In this document: piece by piece, positions 23,935 to 31,723 of the stretch
Numbering within the stretch: the stretch's first letter is position 1
Layout: the number at the start of each line of letters is the position of its first letter
Assembly: GCA_942492835.1 (NCBI GenBank)
Contig: OW818645.1
Location: 2,976,001 to 3,040,000 of the forward strand
Source of the DNA: GWB2-37-7 sp942492835
Lineage (GTDB): Bacteria; Bacillota; Clostridia; Lutisporales; Lutisporaceae
Direction: 5' to 3'
DNA: 64,000 nucleotides
The notes under the pieces: model-generated
Database searches by the model: none
Seen by the model: the letters and a program-made list of their open reading frames with translations, nothing else
Told to the model about the DNA's origin: nothing
Position numbers and translations under genes: made by a program

Positions 23935-25014
23935 GTGTGTATTGATGAATCATTTAATGATTTTGATAATTACGTTACAGAAAGACAGATGAAATATGGA
24001 ACACTTTTAGCATTTTCTATTACAAACTCATGCCCTTTGAAATGTGAACATTGCATAGTAGATGCAAATTCTATAGATGATGAATTGTCAGCAGAAAGTC
24101 TAAAAAAGTGTCTTATAGATTTAAGTGAGTATAAACTTATTAATCAAATAAGTGTTACTGGTGGAGAACCATTTTATGTACCAAATAAATTGAAGATTTT
24201 TTCAGAGTTTTGCCAAGAATCAAATATTGAGCTAGGAGTAGTTACTAGTGCATATTGGGCTTCAGATTATGAGAAAGCTTATGAAATTATAAGCCAATAT
24301 CCAGGAGTTACGGATTATTGTATAAGTACAGATCAATATCATCTTAAATATGTTCCTTTAATAAATATTAAAAATGCATATTTAGCTGCAAAAGCTTCAA
24401 ATAAAACTGTAAAAATAAGGATTTCGGGTGAAACAGAAGATACTGTGAAAACTCATGAAATATTGAAAACAGTATATGACATTGTTTCTGACCAAAAAGA
24501 AGTAACATTTCAGAGAATAATACCATTTGGGAGGGCAAAAGAAAACTGCAAAGAGCATTTGAAATTTGTTGACGAACCATTTGCATTACCATGCTGCACA
24601 AATGCACCTGTGGTAACTGAAAGAGGCATAGTTGAGCCATGCTGTGGAGGTATTATCTCTTTAAAGGGAAATCATCCTTTGGTACTAGGAGATGTAAAAA
24701 TAGACGACTTAAGTACTATATTAAATAGATCAAAATCAAAATGGTTATTAAACTATATAAGATTATGGGGATTTACTGAATTAATTAATGAGATTGAGAA
24801 TAGTGATTTGAAAAATAAACTACCTAAGTCATATTTAGAAAATGATGTCTGCACAACTTGCTGTCAATTATTTGCTGACCAAGAAATCTCAGATTTTTTA
24901 AATGAATTATCTCAGTCTCTTGAATTTAAGCTAAAAGTGGCTTATGGAATGATGCATTACTATGGCGACGAAAAACCTATACAAATTATTAGTGAAGCGT
25001 ATAACTTAAATTAA
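23935..25014 (+). CDS. radical SAM protein, probable peptide maturase
   Basis: A 359-residue radical SAM enzyme. The cluster motif is CPLKCEHC (Cys-x3-Cys-x2-Cys) at about residues 33-40, followed by VTGGEPFYVP (the SAM-binding GGE motif). The C-terminal third has further Cys pairs (LPCCTNAP, EPCCGG, CTTCCQL), as in SPASM or twitch domains that hold an auxiliary Fe-S cluster in RiPP maturases. The start is GTG 23935 with AAGGTGG 11 bp upstream. It follows a small peptide gene and is closed by a terminator, so the two form a self-contained operon. No transporter or protease gene is adjacent. The chemistry cannot be predicted. Confidence 0.82.
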   Translation: MCIDESFNDFDNYVTERQMKYGTLLAFSITNSCPLKCEHCIVDANSIDDELSAESLKKCLIDLSEYKLINQISVTGGEPFYVPNKLKIFSEFCQESNIELGVVTSAYWASDYEKAYEIISQYPGVTDYCISTDQYHLKYVPLINIKNAYLAAKASNKTVKIRISGETEDTVKTHEILKTVYDIVSDQKEVTFQRIIPFGRAKENCKEHLKFVDEPFALPCCTNAPVVTERGIVEPCCGGIISLKGNHPLVLGDVKIDDLSTILNRSKSKWLLNYIRLWGFTELINEIENSDLKNKLPKSYLENDVCTTCCQLFADQEISDFLNELSQSLEFKLKVAYGMMHYYGDEKPIQIISEAYNLN

Positions 25015-25028
25015 GCTTCTAGAACTAT

Positions 25029-25076
25029 AAAAGCCCTCAGTTATTATGAAATAAACATAATAACTGAGGGCTTTTG
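25029..25076 (+). terminator. intrinsic terminator after the radical SAM gene
   Basis: A perfect 20-bp stem (25029-25048 with 25056-25075) ending in TTTT; the symmetric A/T ends would let it act on both strands. Confidence 0.85.
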
Positions 25077-25131
25077 TATGGGGAGACCGTGATATTTTTA
25101 TATAGTTTTCGAGATTTATTTGATAAACCTC

Positions 25132-25183
25132 TTGACTATATACAGTTCAACTGTATACAATAGAAATGTACAGTTGAACTGTA
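25132..25183 (+). promoter_or_regulatory. promoter with paired PadR operators
   Basis: TTGACT (25132-25137) and TATACA (25154-25159), 16 bp apart, enclose the palindrome TACAGTTCAACTGTA at 25141-25155. A second copy, TACAGTTGAACTGTA, lies at 25169-25183 over the start of transcription. Binding would block RNA polymerase, an autoregulatory design for the PadR gene that follows. Confidence 0.75.
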
Positions 25184-25227
25184 TAGTAGAGCTATATATT
25201 AATGCATTAATGGGAGGGCTATAAAAA

Positions 25228-25563
25228 TTGCGAAGAAACATAAATTTACCACTAACAGAAACAACATACTATATATTACTTTCCCTTATCAAACCAGCTC
25301 ATGGCTATTTAATTTTACAAAAAGTTGATGAGTTAAGTAATGGAAGTGTAAAGATGGCAGCAGGAACCTTATATGGAGCAATAGAAAATTTATTAAAGCT
25401 TAAATTTATACAATCTGTACCAAGCTCTGATAGCCGCAGAAAAGTATATCAGGTAACAGAAAGCGGGATAGAAATATTAAAGCTTGATATGACACGTATG
25501 CAGCATATGCTACACACAACAAAAGAAATGTTAAAAAAGGAGGCAGACGATGAAGAAGTTTAG
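25228..25563 (+). CDS. PadR-family transcriptional regulator
   Basis: A 111-residue winged-helix repressor. The sequence shows the PadR pattern LTETTYYILLSLIKPAHGYLI, then MAAGTLYGAIENLLKLKFI and the wing SRRKVYQVTESG, with a C-terminal coiled helix for dimerisation. It starts at TTG 25228, 8 bp after GGGAGGG; no ATG is available upstream. It overlaps the DUF2812 gene by 14 bp, a pairing common in Firmicutes where PadR represses the membrane partner. Two palindromes in its own promoter are the likely operators. Confidence 0.9.
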   Translation: MRRNINLPLTETTYYILLSLIKPAHGYLILQKVDELSNGSVKMAAGTLYGAIENLLKLKFIQSVPSSDSRRKVYQVTESGIEILKLDMTRMQHMLHTTKEMLKKEADDEEV

Positions 25564-26164
25564 GTTTTTTATCAATTTTCAAAAGGAAGAATCATGGTTG
25601 GAGGAAATGGAAAACAAAGGATTTATATTTGTACATAGAGGAGTTGCATATAATTTCTGTATAGGAACACCAGAAGCTTCAAATATCAAAATCGATTACA
25701 GACAATTTAAAAATAACAAGGATTTTCTAGACTACTGCACCATGTTTGAGGATAGTGGTTGGAAGCATATTGATGGAAGCAAGAGCTCAGGAACACAATA
25801 TTTTAAACAAATGAAAGCTAATTCAAATGACGATATTTTTTCTGATAAAGTTTCTAAAGCAGGAAGGTTTAAACGTCTATCAAATATATGGGCAACCTTA
25901 GCTGTGTCATATGTACCCATATTCATAGCTCTTGTTACAACTGGCGCGATTAGCTATAAAGCGTTATTTGCTCCAAAAGCATGGTACTATACTCCTGGAT
26001 TATGGAGTCTTTCTGGGCTTGAGTTTTGGAGAAAATTTTTGTTTGAAACTCCATTTGCATTAGCAAGAGGGTTACTATGGTTATACTTCCCTATTTGTAT
26101 TATTCTCTATCTTGGTTATGCAATAAAAGCAATATTGTTGTACAATAAAGAAAAAGTCAATTGA
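25550..26164 (+). CDS. DUF2812 membrane protein
   Basis: A 204-residue protein. The N-terminal ~105 residues are the DUF2812 domain (FFINFQKEESWLEEMENKG; IDYRQFKNNKDFLDYC). Two hydrophobic segments follow, at about 118-137 (LAVSYVPIFIALVTTGAIS) and 172-195 (LWLYFPICIILYLGYAIKAI). It begins inside the PadR gene (14-bp overlap, AAAAAGGAGG upstream). Members are typical PadR targets and their function is not established. The methyltransferase 46 bp downstream may belong to the same transcript. Confidence 0.85.
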   Translation: MKKFRFFINFQKEESWLEEMENKGFIFVHRGVAYNFCIGTPEASNIKIDYRQFKNNKDFLDYCTMFEDSGWKHIDGSKSSGTQYFKQMKANSNDDIFSDKVSKAGRFKRLSNIWATLAVSYVPIFIALVTTGAISYKALFAPKAWYYTPGLWSLSGLEFWRKFLFETPFALARGLLWLYFPICIILYLGYAIKAILLYNKEKVN

Positions 26165-26210
26165 TATAAGTAAATAATACATAATGATAAAAGAGAGAAG
26201 GATTATAATA

Positions 26211-27056
26211 ATGAATAATGAAGTTTTAAGCGAAATAGTAGAGTGTATGGCTACAAACAGTCAAATGTATGATATTCAAAAGGTGCAAACAGAGCACAGA
26301 ATAAAATTGGCAGAGGGTTGGGAGATAAACAAGGGAATGAAAGTGCTGGAAATAGGTTGTGGACAGGGTGATACAACAGCGGTATTGGCATATTTTGTTG
26401 GAGAAAATGGCTTTGTTCATGGAGTGGATATTGCATCAGAAGATTATGGGGCTCCAATTACAGTAGGGCTAGCAGCTGATTATTTAAAAAAATCAAAGCT
26501 GGGAAAGCAAATAAGAATGGATTATAAAATTGATATATTAAACGATATGGTGGACTTTCCAGAGAAATCCTTTGATATAATTGTATTATCCCATTGCTCT
26601 TGGTATATGAAATCCTTTAATGAATTAGAGAAAATACTGAGAAAAGTTAAAAAATGGGGAAAACAGCTTTGTTTTGCGGAATGGGATACAAGGATAAATT
26701 CAATTGAGCAATATCCACATTTTTTAGCGGTTCAAATTCAGGCGCAATATGAATGTTTCAAAGCTAGCAGCTTCTCAAATGTTCGTACATTATTTACTCC
26801 AATGGATTTAGTAAATATAGCAGAGAAAGCGGGCTGGTCCATAAAAAAAGAGTTTAATGTTTCATCTGAAAATCTTCAGGATGGTAAATGGGAGTGTGAT
26901 ATCGTTGTACATGAATATAAATCTGAAGTTGATAAGATAAGGGATATACCTGATAAGTTAAAAGAGCTTATCAACTCAGAGGTAGATTTGTTAAATGAGT
27001 ATGTAAAAAATATTAATATCAGAAGTTTATCAACATATGCTTTTGTTGCGGATTAA
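26211..27056 (+). CDS. class I SAM-dependent methyltransferase
   Basis: A 281-residue methyltransferase with the SAM-binding motif VLEIGCGQGDTT at about residues 45-56. The acidic D in HGVDIAS follows, and FDIIVLSHCSWYM forms motif IV. The ATG at 26211 has AAGG 10 bp upstream and is preferred to the in-frame ATG at 26184. No paralogue-specific signature reveals the substrate. It follows the PadR/DUF2812 pair in the same direction. A weak hairpin (CATAG/CTATG at 27058-27082) with a T-run ends the unit. Confidence 0.8.
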   Translation: MNNEVLSEIVECMATNSQMYDIQKVQTEHRIKLAEGWEINKGMKVLEIGCGQGDTTAVLAYFVGENGFVHGVDIASEDYGAPITVGLAADYLKKSKLGKQIRMDYKIDILNDMVDFPEKSFDIIVLSHCSWYMKSFNELEKILRKVKKWGKQLCFAEWDTRINSIEQYPHFLAVQIQAQYECFKASSFSNVRTLFTPMDLVNIAEKAGWSIKKEFNVSSENLQDGKWECDIVVHEYKSEVDKIRDIPDKLKELINSEVDLLNEYVKNINIRSLSTYAFVAD

Positions 27057-27244
27057 TCCATAGCACAAAAAATACTATGAGTGAGATTTTTTTATTTTGT
27101 GGAATCTTGTTTAAAAATAAAACATATAAAATTAAAAGAGAAAAATTTAAATAATAACCTAAGATGCTGACTTGTTTAGTACATATTTGTAAAACGAAAA
27201 TTGTTTATTTTCAGGCCTTAGCATGTTATTCTAGTTGTATGAAT

Positions 27245-27263
27245 TTTCATTCAATGAAAGGAG
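27245..27263 (+). promoter_or_regulatory. palindrome overlapping the Shine-Dalgarno of the protease gene
   Basis: TTTCATTCAATGAAA at 27245-27259 is a perfect palindrome around one base and runs into the AAAGGAG at 27257-27263. A possible promoter (TTGTTT, 17 bp, TGTTAT) lies at 27201-27229. Confidence 0.35.
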
Positions 27264-27269
27264 ATAAGT

Positions 27270-29393
27270 ATGAAAACAAAAAGACTACTGTCACTTTTAA
27301 CAATGGTTGTATTTGCGATTACTATTCTAATCCCTTTTAGTAATGATGTGTCAAAAGTAGAAGCCGACACTACTTCAAACTGGAATATTGAGAAATATGG
27401 GGATCGCATTGACATTGACAGCCAGTTAAATCAAATGTCTAAAGATGCTTCATCCATACAGCAGGCTGATATGAGAATTAAGGAACAAGCTGCAGCAACT
27501 AATTTTAACGAAGTTGAGAACTTCGAGAATTCAGCAAGTACAATGGGTTTTACATATGATGGAGGAACAAAATATTTTTTGAACTATGAGTTATCATTCA
27601 AAACTTTTACTCTTAGAAGTGTTGGAGAAAATATTGAGATATGGGTAGCAAATAATTTAGCATTTCCAGCTGGAGATACTCGTCCAACTCCTGTTATAAC
27701 ACAAGAGCAAGTTGATAACCTCCGTGATGAATTTGATAGCAACATATATCCAAAAGATACTTCATTCTTCGGAACACCTGATACTCTTGATGGTTCAAAT
27801 TCTCTTTTGGTTGATTATGGATATTTCCCTGAAGGATACTATGAAGACAACGACAAGGTTATAATGCTAGTTGATAATATCAAAGATGAAAACTATTATG
27901 ACTCGACTTACCCCTTCTTTGTAGCTGGCTTCTTCTGGCAAACAATTGAAAACTATATTGATAGAAATATAATTACAATCGATACAAATAGTTGGGAAAC
28001 TCGCTTAGAAAGCACATATTATGGAACAACTATTCATGAACTTCAACATCTAATTCATGCTGATAACGATGATGCAGAAGAATCATGGATTAATGAGGGA
28101 ATGTCTACTTTCTCTGAATACCTTGGTGGATATGGTCATGATGCAAGCTCAATTAACTTCTACTTAGACCATCCAGAGAATTCATTAGTATATTGGGATG
28201 ATCATTATTCTGCAGCAACTGGACCAGAAACCATTGCGGACTATGGTCAAGTATATTTATTTACACTATACATGAATGATAAATTGGGTCAAGAGTTTAT
28301 TCGTGATCTGGCATTAAATGAAAAGCAAGGAATTGATAGTGTTAATGAGGTTTTAAATGCACATAATTCTAGTCTTGACTTCACAGAGCTTTATCAAAAT
28401 TATATTACTGCATTGGTTGTAGACAGTGATAAAGTAGGAAATGGACTTTATAATTTTGATAGCATTGACCTTCGCGATCTTCCTGTTGATAAACAAGGTA
28501 CAAAACGTAACATGACAGTTAACTTTGAAAATGCCTTAACCTATGAAAAAGAAGGCGTTCCAGCTTGGGGTGGAGATTTTAAAGTATTAGATTTTCAAGA
28601 TAAAATAAGAAGTATTTCATTTGATGGCATAGACTTCTTATCAACTCCATGGGAATCAGTATCAGACCCATTAGGAGCAGATAATCAAGTATTATGGGGT
28701 AATGAGAGAGACGAGGCAGATAATATCTTGATTCTTGAAGCAGATCTTTCTAATGTAGAAACAGCAACTTTAATGTTTGATAACTATATTGATATTGAAG
28801 AGCAATGGGATTTTGGAGTTGTTCAAGTTTCAACAGATGGAGGCATAACTTGGGCAAGTCTTTCTAATGAAAATACACGTAGTGATGTAGTAGAAGAAGG
28901 CTATCCAAAGATTAAAGAAAATGTACCAGGATTTACTGGACTCTATGAAGAATGGCAAGAAGAAACCTTTGATTTAACTGCATATGCAGGTCAAAAGGTA
29001 TTGGTATCTTTTAGATACCTAACTGATTGGTCAACCAATAATGCTGGTTGGTTCATTGACAATATAGAAATTCCAGAGATAGGATTTGTTAATGATGGTA
29101 GCTCTACAGATGCTTTTAAATCAATTAATCTGATAATGGGTCAATATGTCAATTACACAGTGACATTTATCAATGAAAGAGAAATTGGTAATAAAAATGG
29201 AGTTAAGACAGATTACAAAGTTATTACTGTTGATCCATTTAATGTAACCGAAGAGGACGTATTAACACTAAAACAACTTTTCCAAAGTGGTAATAACTAT
29301 ATGATTACATCCTATGCAGCTCCTATTGGTGATAAAAATTCAGTAGATTTCACTTATGAGGTTAATCTAAAGGTGGGTAACACAAAAAAGTAG
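27270..29393 (+). CDS. secreted zinc metalloprotease with immune inhibitor A-like C-terminus
   Basis: A 707-residue exported protease. The signal peptide is at residues 1-~33 (basic start, LLSLLTMVVFAITILIPF, cleavage near VEA-DT). The catalytic motif is HELQH at about residue 255, followed ~16 residues later by ESWINEGMS, whose Glu is the third zinc ligand of gluzincins; this resembles M30 (hyicolysin) rather than classic M6. The C-terminal half has the jelly-roll found in immune inhibitor A: WDFGVVQVSTDGGITWASL, then FDLTAYAGQKVLVSFRY and GWFIDNIEIPE. Likely nutritional or host-protein degradation. It stands alone and is closed by a strong terminator. Confidence 0.82.
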   Translation: MKTKRLLSLLTMVVFAITILIPFSNDVSKVEADTTSNWNIEKYGDRIDIDSQLNQMSKDASSIQQADMRIKEQAAATNFNEVENFENSASTMGFTYDGGTKYFLNYELSFKTFTLRSVGENIEIWVANNLAFPAGDTRPTPVITQEQVDNLRDEFDSNIYPKDTSFFGTPDTLDGSNSLLVDYGYFPEGYYEDNDKVIMLVDNIKDENYYDSTYPFFVAGFFWQTIENYIDRNIITIDTNSWETRLESTYYGTTIHELQHLIHADNDDAEESWINEGMSTFSEYLGGYGHDASSINFYLDHPENSLVYWDDHYSAATGPETIADYGQVYLFTLYMNDKLGQEFIRDLALNEKQGIDSVNEVLNAHNSSLDFTELYQNYITALVVDSDKVGNGLYNFDSIDLRDLPVDKQGTKRNMTVNFENALTYEKEGVPAWGGDFKVLDFQDKIRSISFDGIDFLSTPWESVSDPLGADNQVLWGNERDEADNILILEADLSNVETATLMFDNYIDIEEQWDFGVVQVSTDGGITWASLSNENTRSDVVEEGYPKIKENVPGFTGLYEEWQEETFDLTAYAGQKVLVSFRYLTDWSTNNAGWFIDNIEIPEIGFVNDGSSTDAFKSINLIMGQYVNYTVTFINEREIGNKNGVKTDYKVITVDPFNVTEEDVLTLKQLFQSGNNYMITSYAAPIGDKNSVDFTYEVNLKVGNTKK

Positions 29394-29411
29394 TTAAATA
29401 GTTTTAGTTTG

Positions 29412-29449
29412 AAATCCTCTGCTGAGAATTATTCAGCAGAGGATTTTTA
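29412..29449 (+). terminator. intrinsic terminator of the protease gene
   Basis: AAATCCTCTGCTGA (29412-29425) pairs perfectly with TCAGCAGAGGATTT (29433-29446), followed by T-rich sequence. Confidence 0.9.
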
Positions 29450-29503
29450 TAATGCAAATAAGTATTAGCTTATTTACAAAGCTAAAGTCCCTTGATATAA
29501 TAA

Positions 29504-29517
29504 GTTAGATATCTAAC
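29504..29517. promoter_or_regulatory. MarR-type operator
   Basis: GTTAGATATCTAAC is a perfect 14-bp palindrome 36 bp before the MarR gene start, and TTGATA elements flank it. It is the likely autoregulatory site. Confidence 0.55.
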
Positions 29518-29552
29518 AATTTGATATAAAACATTTAAATTTGGAGGTAAAT

Positions 29553-29984
29553 ATGAAAGAGCTACATAGAGTCATTATAAGGTTATTTAAAACTCACCGT
29601 AAGACAGCTCATAAAGAGTTTATTAAAGTAAACCTATCAGAGGGACAGCCTAAGGTATTAGATTTTCTTGTGCAGAATAATGGCTGTATACAAAAGGATA
29701 TAGCGGAGCATTGCAATATTGAGGCAGCCACTGTAACTAGTTTGCTTTCTAATATGGAGAAAAATGAACTTGTATATAGAAGCCAAAATAGTGATAATAG
29801 AAGAATTTTAAACGTATTTTTAACAGAAAAAGGGGTAGAAGCACAAAGCCAGGTAAAAAGAATATTTAATAATCTAGATGAACTTTGTTTTAAAGGTTTT
29901 TCGGAAAAAGATAAAATAGAGACTATAAAATTATTGACTAGAATTCAAAACAATTTAGACGGAAAGGAAAATAACAATGCTTAA
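29553..29984 (+). CDS. MarR-family transcriptional regulator
   Basis: A 143-residue winged-helix regulator. QPKVLDFLVQNNGCIQKDIAEHCNIEAATVTSLLSNMEK forms the HTH (given here as positions ~30-66; key turn IEAATVTSLL), and the wing is RSQNSDNRRILNVFLTEKG. The ATG 29553 follows TTGGAGG. It overlaps the first exporter gene by 8 bp, so regulator and heterodimeric ABC exporter are one operon, the common MarR-ABC-ABC multidrug resistance layout in clostridia. A perfect palindrome upstream is the presumed operator. Confidence 0.92.
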   Translation: MKELHRVIIRLFKTHRKTAHKEFIKVNLSEGQPKVLDFLVQNNGCIQKDIAEHCNIEAATVTSLLSNMEKNELVYRSQNSDNRRILNVFLTEKGVEAQSQVKRIFNNLDELCFKGFSEKDKIETIKLLTRIQNNLDGKENNNA

Positions 29985-31707
29985 ATTATTAAGATTTTTA
30001 AAGGGTAAAGCAATTATCTGTGCAATTATTGCACCATTAATGATGATAATTGAGGTATTTATGGATTTATGTCAGCCAACACTAATGGCGAGCATAATAG
30101 ATGTTGGTGTGGTAAATAATGATAAGCACTACATTTTTGTGGTAGGCGGTAAGATGATTTTGGCTGCAGTACTTGGAATAATTGGAGGAAGCGGATGTAC
30201 AGTGTTTGCTTCAATAGCTTCCATGAAGCTAGGTCAAAATTTAAGACAAGGTCTATTTAATAAAATTCAAACCTTATCCTTTTCTGAGATAGATACCTTA
30301 AAGACTTCTTCACTGATTACGATACTTACAAATGATGTAACACAAATTCAAAACATGATGCTTACCGCATTAAGAATAATGGTGAGATCACCCTTCCTAT
30401 GCATAGGCGGCATTATAATGTCATATTTACTTAGTCCTAAGCTTGCGGCTATATATTTAGTAGCACTTCCTATAATAATAATTGCGGTAGTAATAATTAT
30501 GAAAATGTCGCTTCCACTGTTTTCATTGCTTCAAACTAAAATTGACAACATGAACGTGGTTATGAGAGAAAACATATTAGGAGTAAAAGTAATAAAAGTT
30601 TTTAATATTATAAACAAACAACTTGATAGATTTAATAAAGCTAATGATGACTTAAAAAATGTAAACATAAAAGTACAAAATGTAAATATGATATTATGGC
30701 CTATTGTAACCTTGGTAATGAATCTTACTGTCATAGGAGTGCTGTGGTTTGGTGGGATAATGGTTAAAAATAATGCGCTGCAGGTTGGCGTAATAATGGC
30801 TTTTATAAATTATACTATTCAAATAATGCATTCCCTTATAATGTCACTAAATATAGTAATAAATTTTTCGCGTGCAAAAGCATCAGCAGATAGAATAAAT
30901 AAAGTGTTTTCAATGTCTCCAGCTATTCAAAACAAAGAAACGGCAAGAGATTTTGAAGGCTATGATATAGAATTTAAAAATGTAGCTTTTAAATATAATG
31001 AGAGCAGTGAATATGTTTTGAAAAACATAAACTTTAATATTAAGCAAGGGCAAAAAGTAGGAATAATTGGTAGTACAGGCTGTGGGAAAAGTACTTTAGT
31101 TAGCTTGATTTGCAGATTATATGATGCAACAAGCGGCGAAGTATTAATAGGTGGAGTTAATGTTAAGGACATAAATTTAAAGCAGCTTAGAGACAATATA
31201 AGCTTTGTTACTCAAGAAAATACAATATTTTCTGGAACTATAGAAGACAATATAAAGTTTGGGAATTTAGAGGCAGATAAAAATATGCTTATAGATAGTT
31301 CAAAAGATGCAGAGGCTTACGAATTCATAATGAAAAAAGAAAATAGTTTTGACAGCAGCATAGAGCAAAGAGGACAAAACCTTTCAGGTGGGCAGAAGCA
31401 GCGTATATGCATTGCAAGAGCATTGCTCAGAAATAGCAAAATTTTTATCATGGATGATTCTACTAGTGCTTTAGATATGGCAACGGAAGCAAGACTTCAA
31501 AATTCCATAAAAAAGAGGTCTCAAGATAAAACCATGATTGTCATAGCACAAAGAATTTCTGGAGTTATGGATACAGATAAAATAATAGTAATTGATGATG
31601 GAGAAATAAGTGATATAGGCAACCATGAGTATTTGATGAAAAACAATGAAATATATAGAAGTATTGCTGTTTCACAGCTAGGAGAGGATGTGAAAAGAAT
31701 TGGCTAA
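29977..31707 (+). CDS. ABC exporter half-transporter A (degenerate ATP site)
   Basis: A 576-residue membrane-ATPase fusion of the multidrug exporter type: six transmembrane helices in residues ~15-305 and an ATPase after ~330. Walker A is GSTGCGKSTL and the signature LSGGQKQRICIARAL. Walker B reads IFIMDDSTSALD, so the catalytic Glu is Asp, and the switch His is Gln (VIAQRIS). With the partner's LSHGQ signature, this gives one degenerate and one active site, as known for LmrCD and TM287/288. It overlaps both the MarR gene and the partner region. Substrates are probably lipophilic drugs or antimicrobials. Confidence 0.92.
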   Translation: MLKLLRFLKGKAIICAIIAPLMMIIEVFMDLCQPTLMASIIDVGVVNNDKHYIFVVGGKMILAAVLGIIGGSGCTVFASIASMKLGQNLRQGLFNKIQTLSFSEIDTLKTSSLITILTNDVTQIQNMMLTALRIMVRSPFLCIGGIIMSYLLSPKLAAIYLVALPIIIIAVVIIMKMSLPLFSLLQTKIDNMNVVMRENILGVKVIKVFNIINKQLDRFNKANDDLKNVNIKVQNVNMILWPIVTLVMNLTVIGVLWFGGIMVKNNALQVGVIMAFINYTIQIMHSLIMSLNIVINFSRAKASADRINKVFSMSPAIQNKETARDFEGYDIEFKNVAFKYNESSEYVLKNINFNIKQGQKVGIIGSTGCGKSTLVSLICRLYDATSGEVLIGGVNVKDINLKQLRDNISFVTQENTIFSGTIEDNIKFGNLEADKNMLIDSSKDAEAYEFIMKKENSFDSSIEQRGQNLSGGQKQRICIARALLRNSKIFIMDDSTSALDMATEARLQNSIKKRSQDKTMIVIAQRISGVMDTDKIIVIDDGEISDIGNHEYLMKNNEIYRSIAVSQLGEDVKRIG

Positions 31708-31723
31708 TTCAAAGGAATTCACT

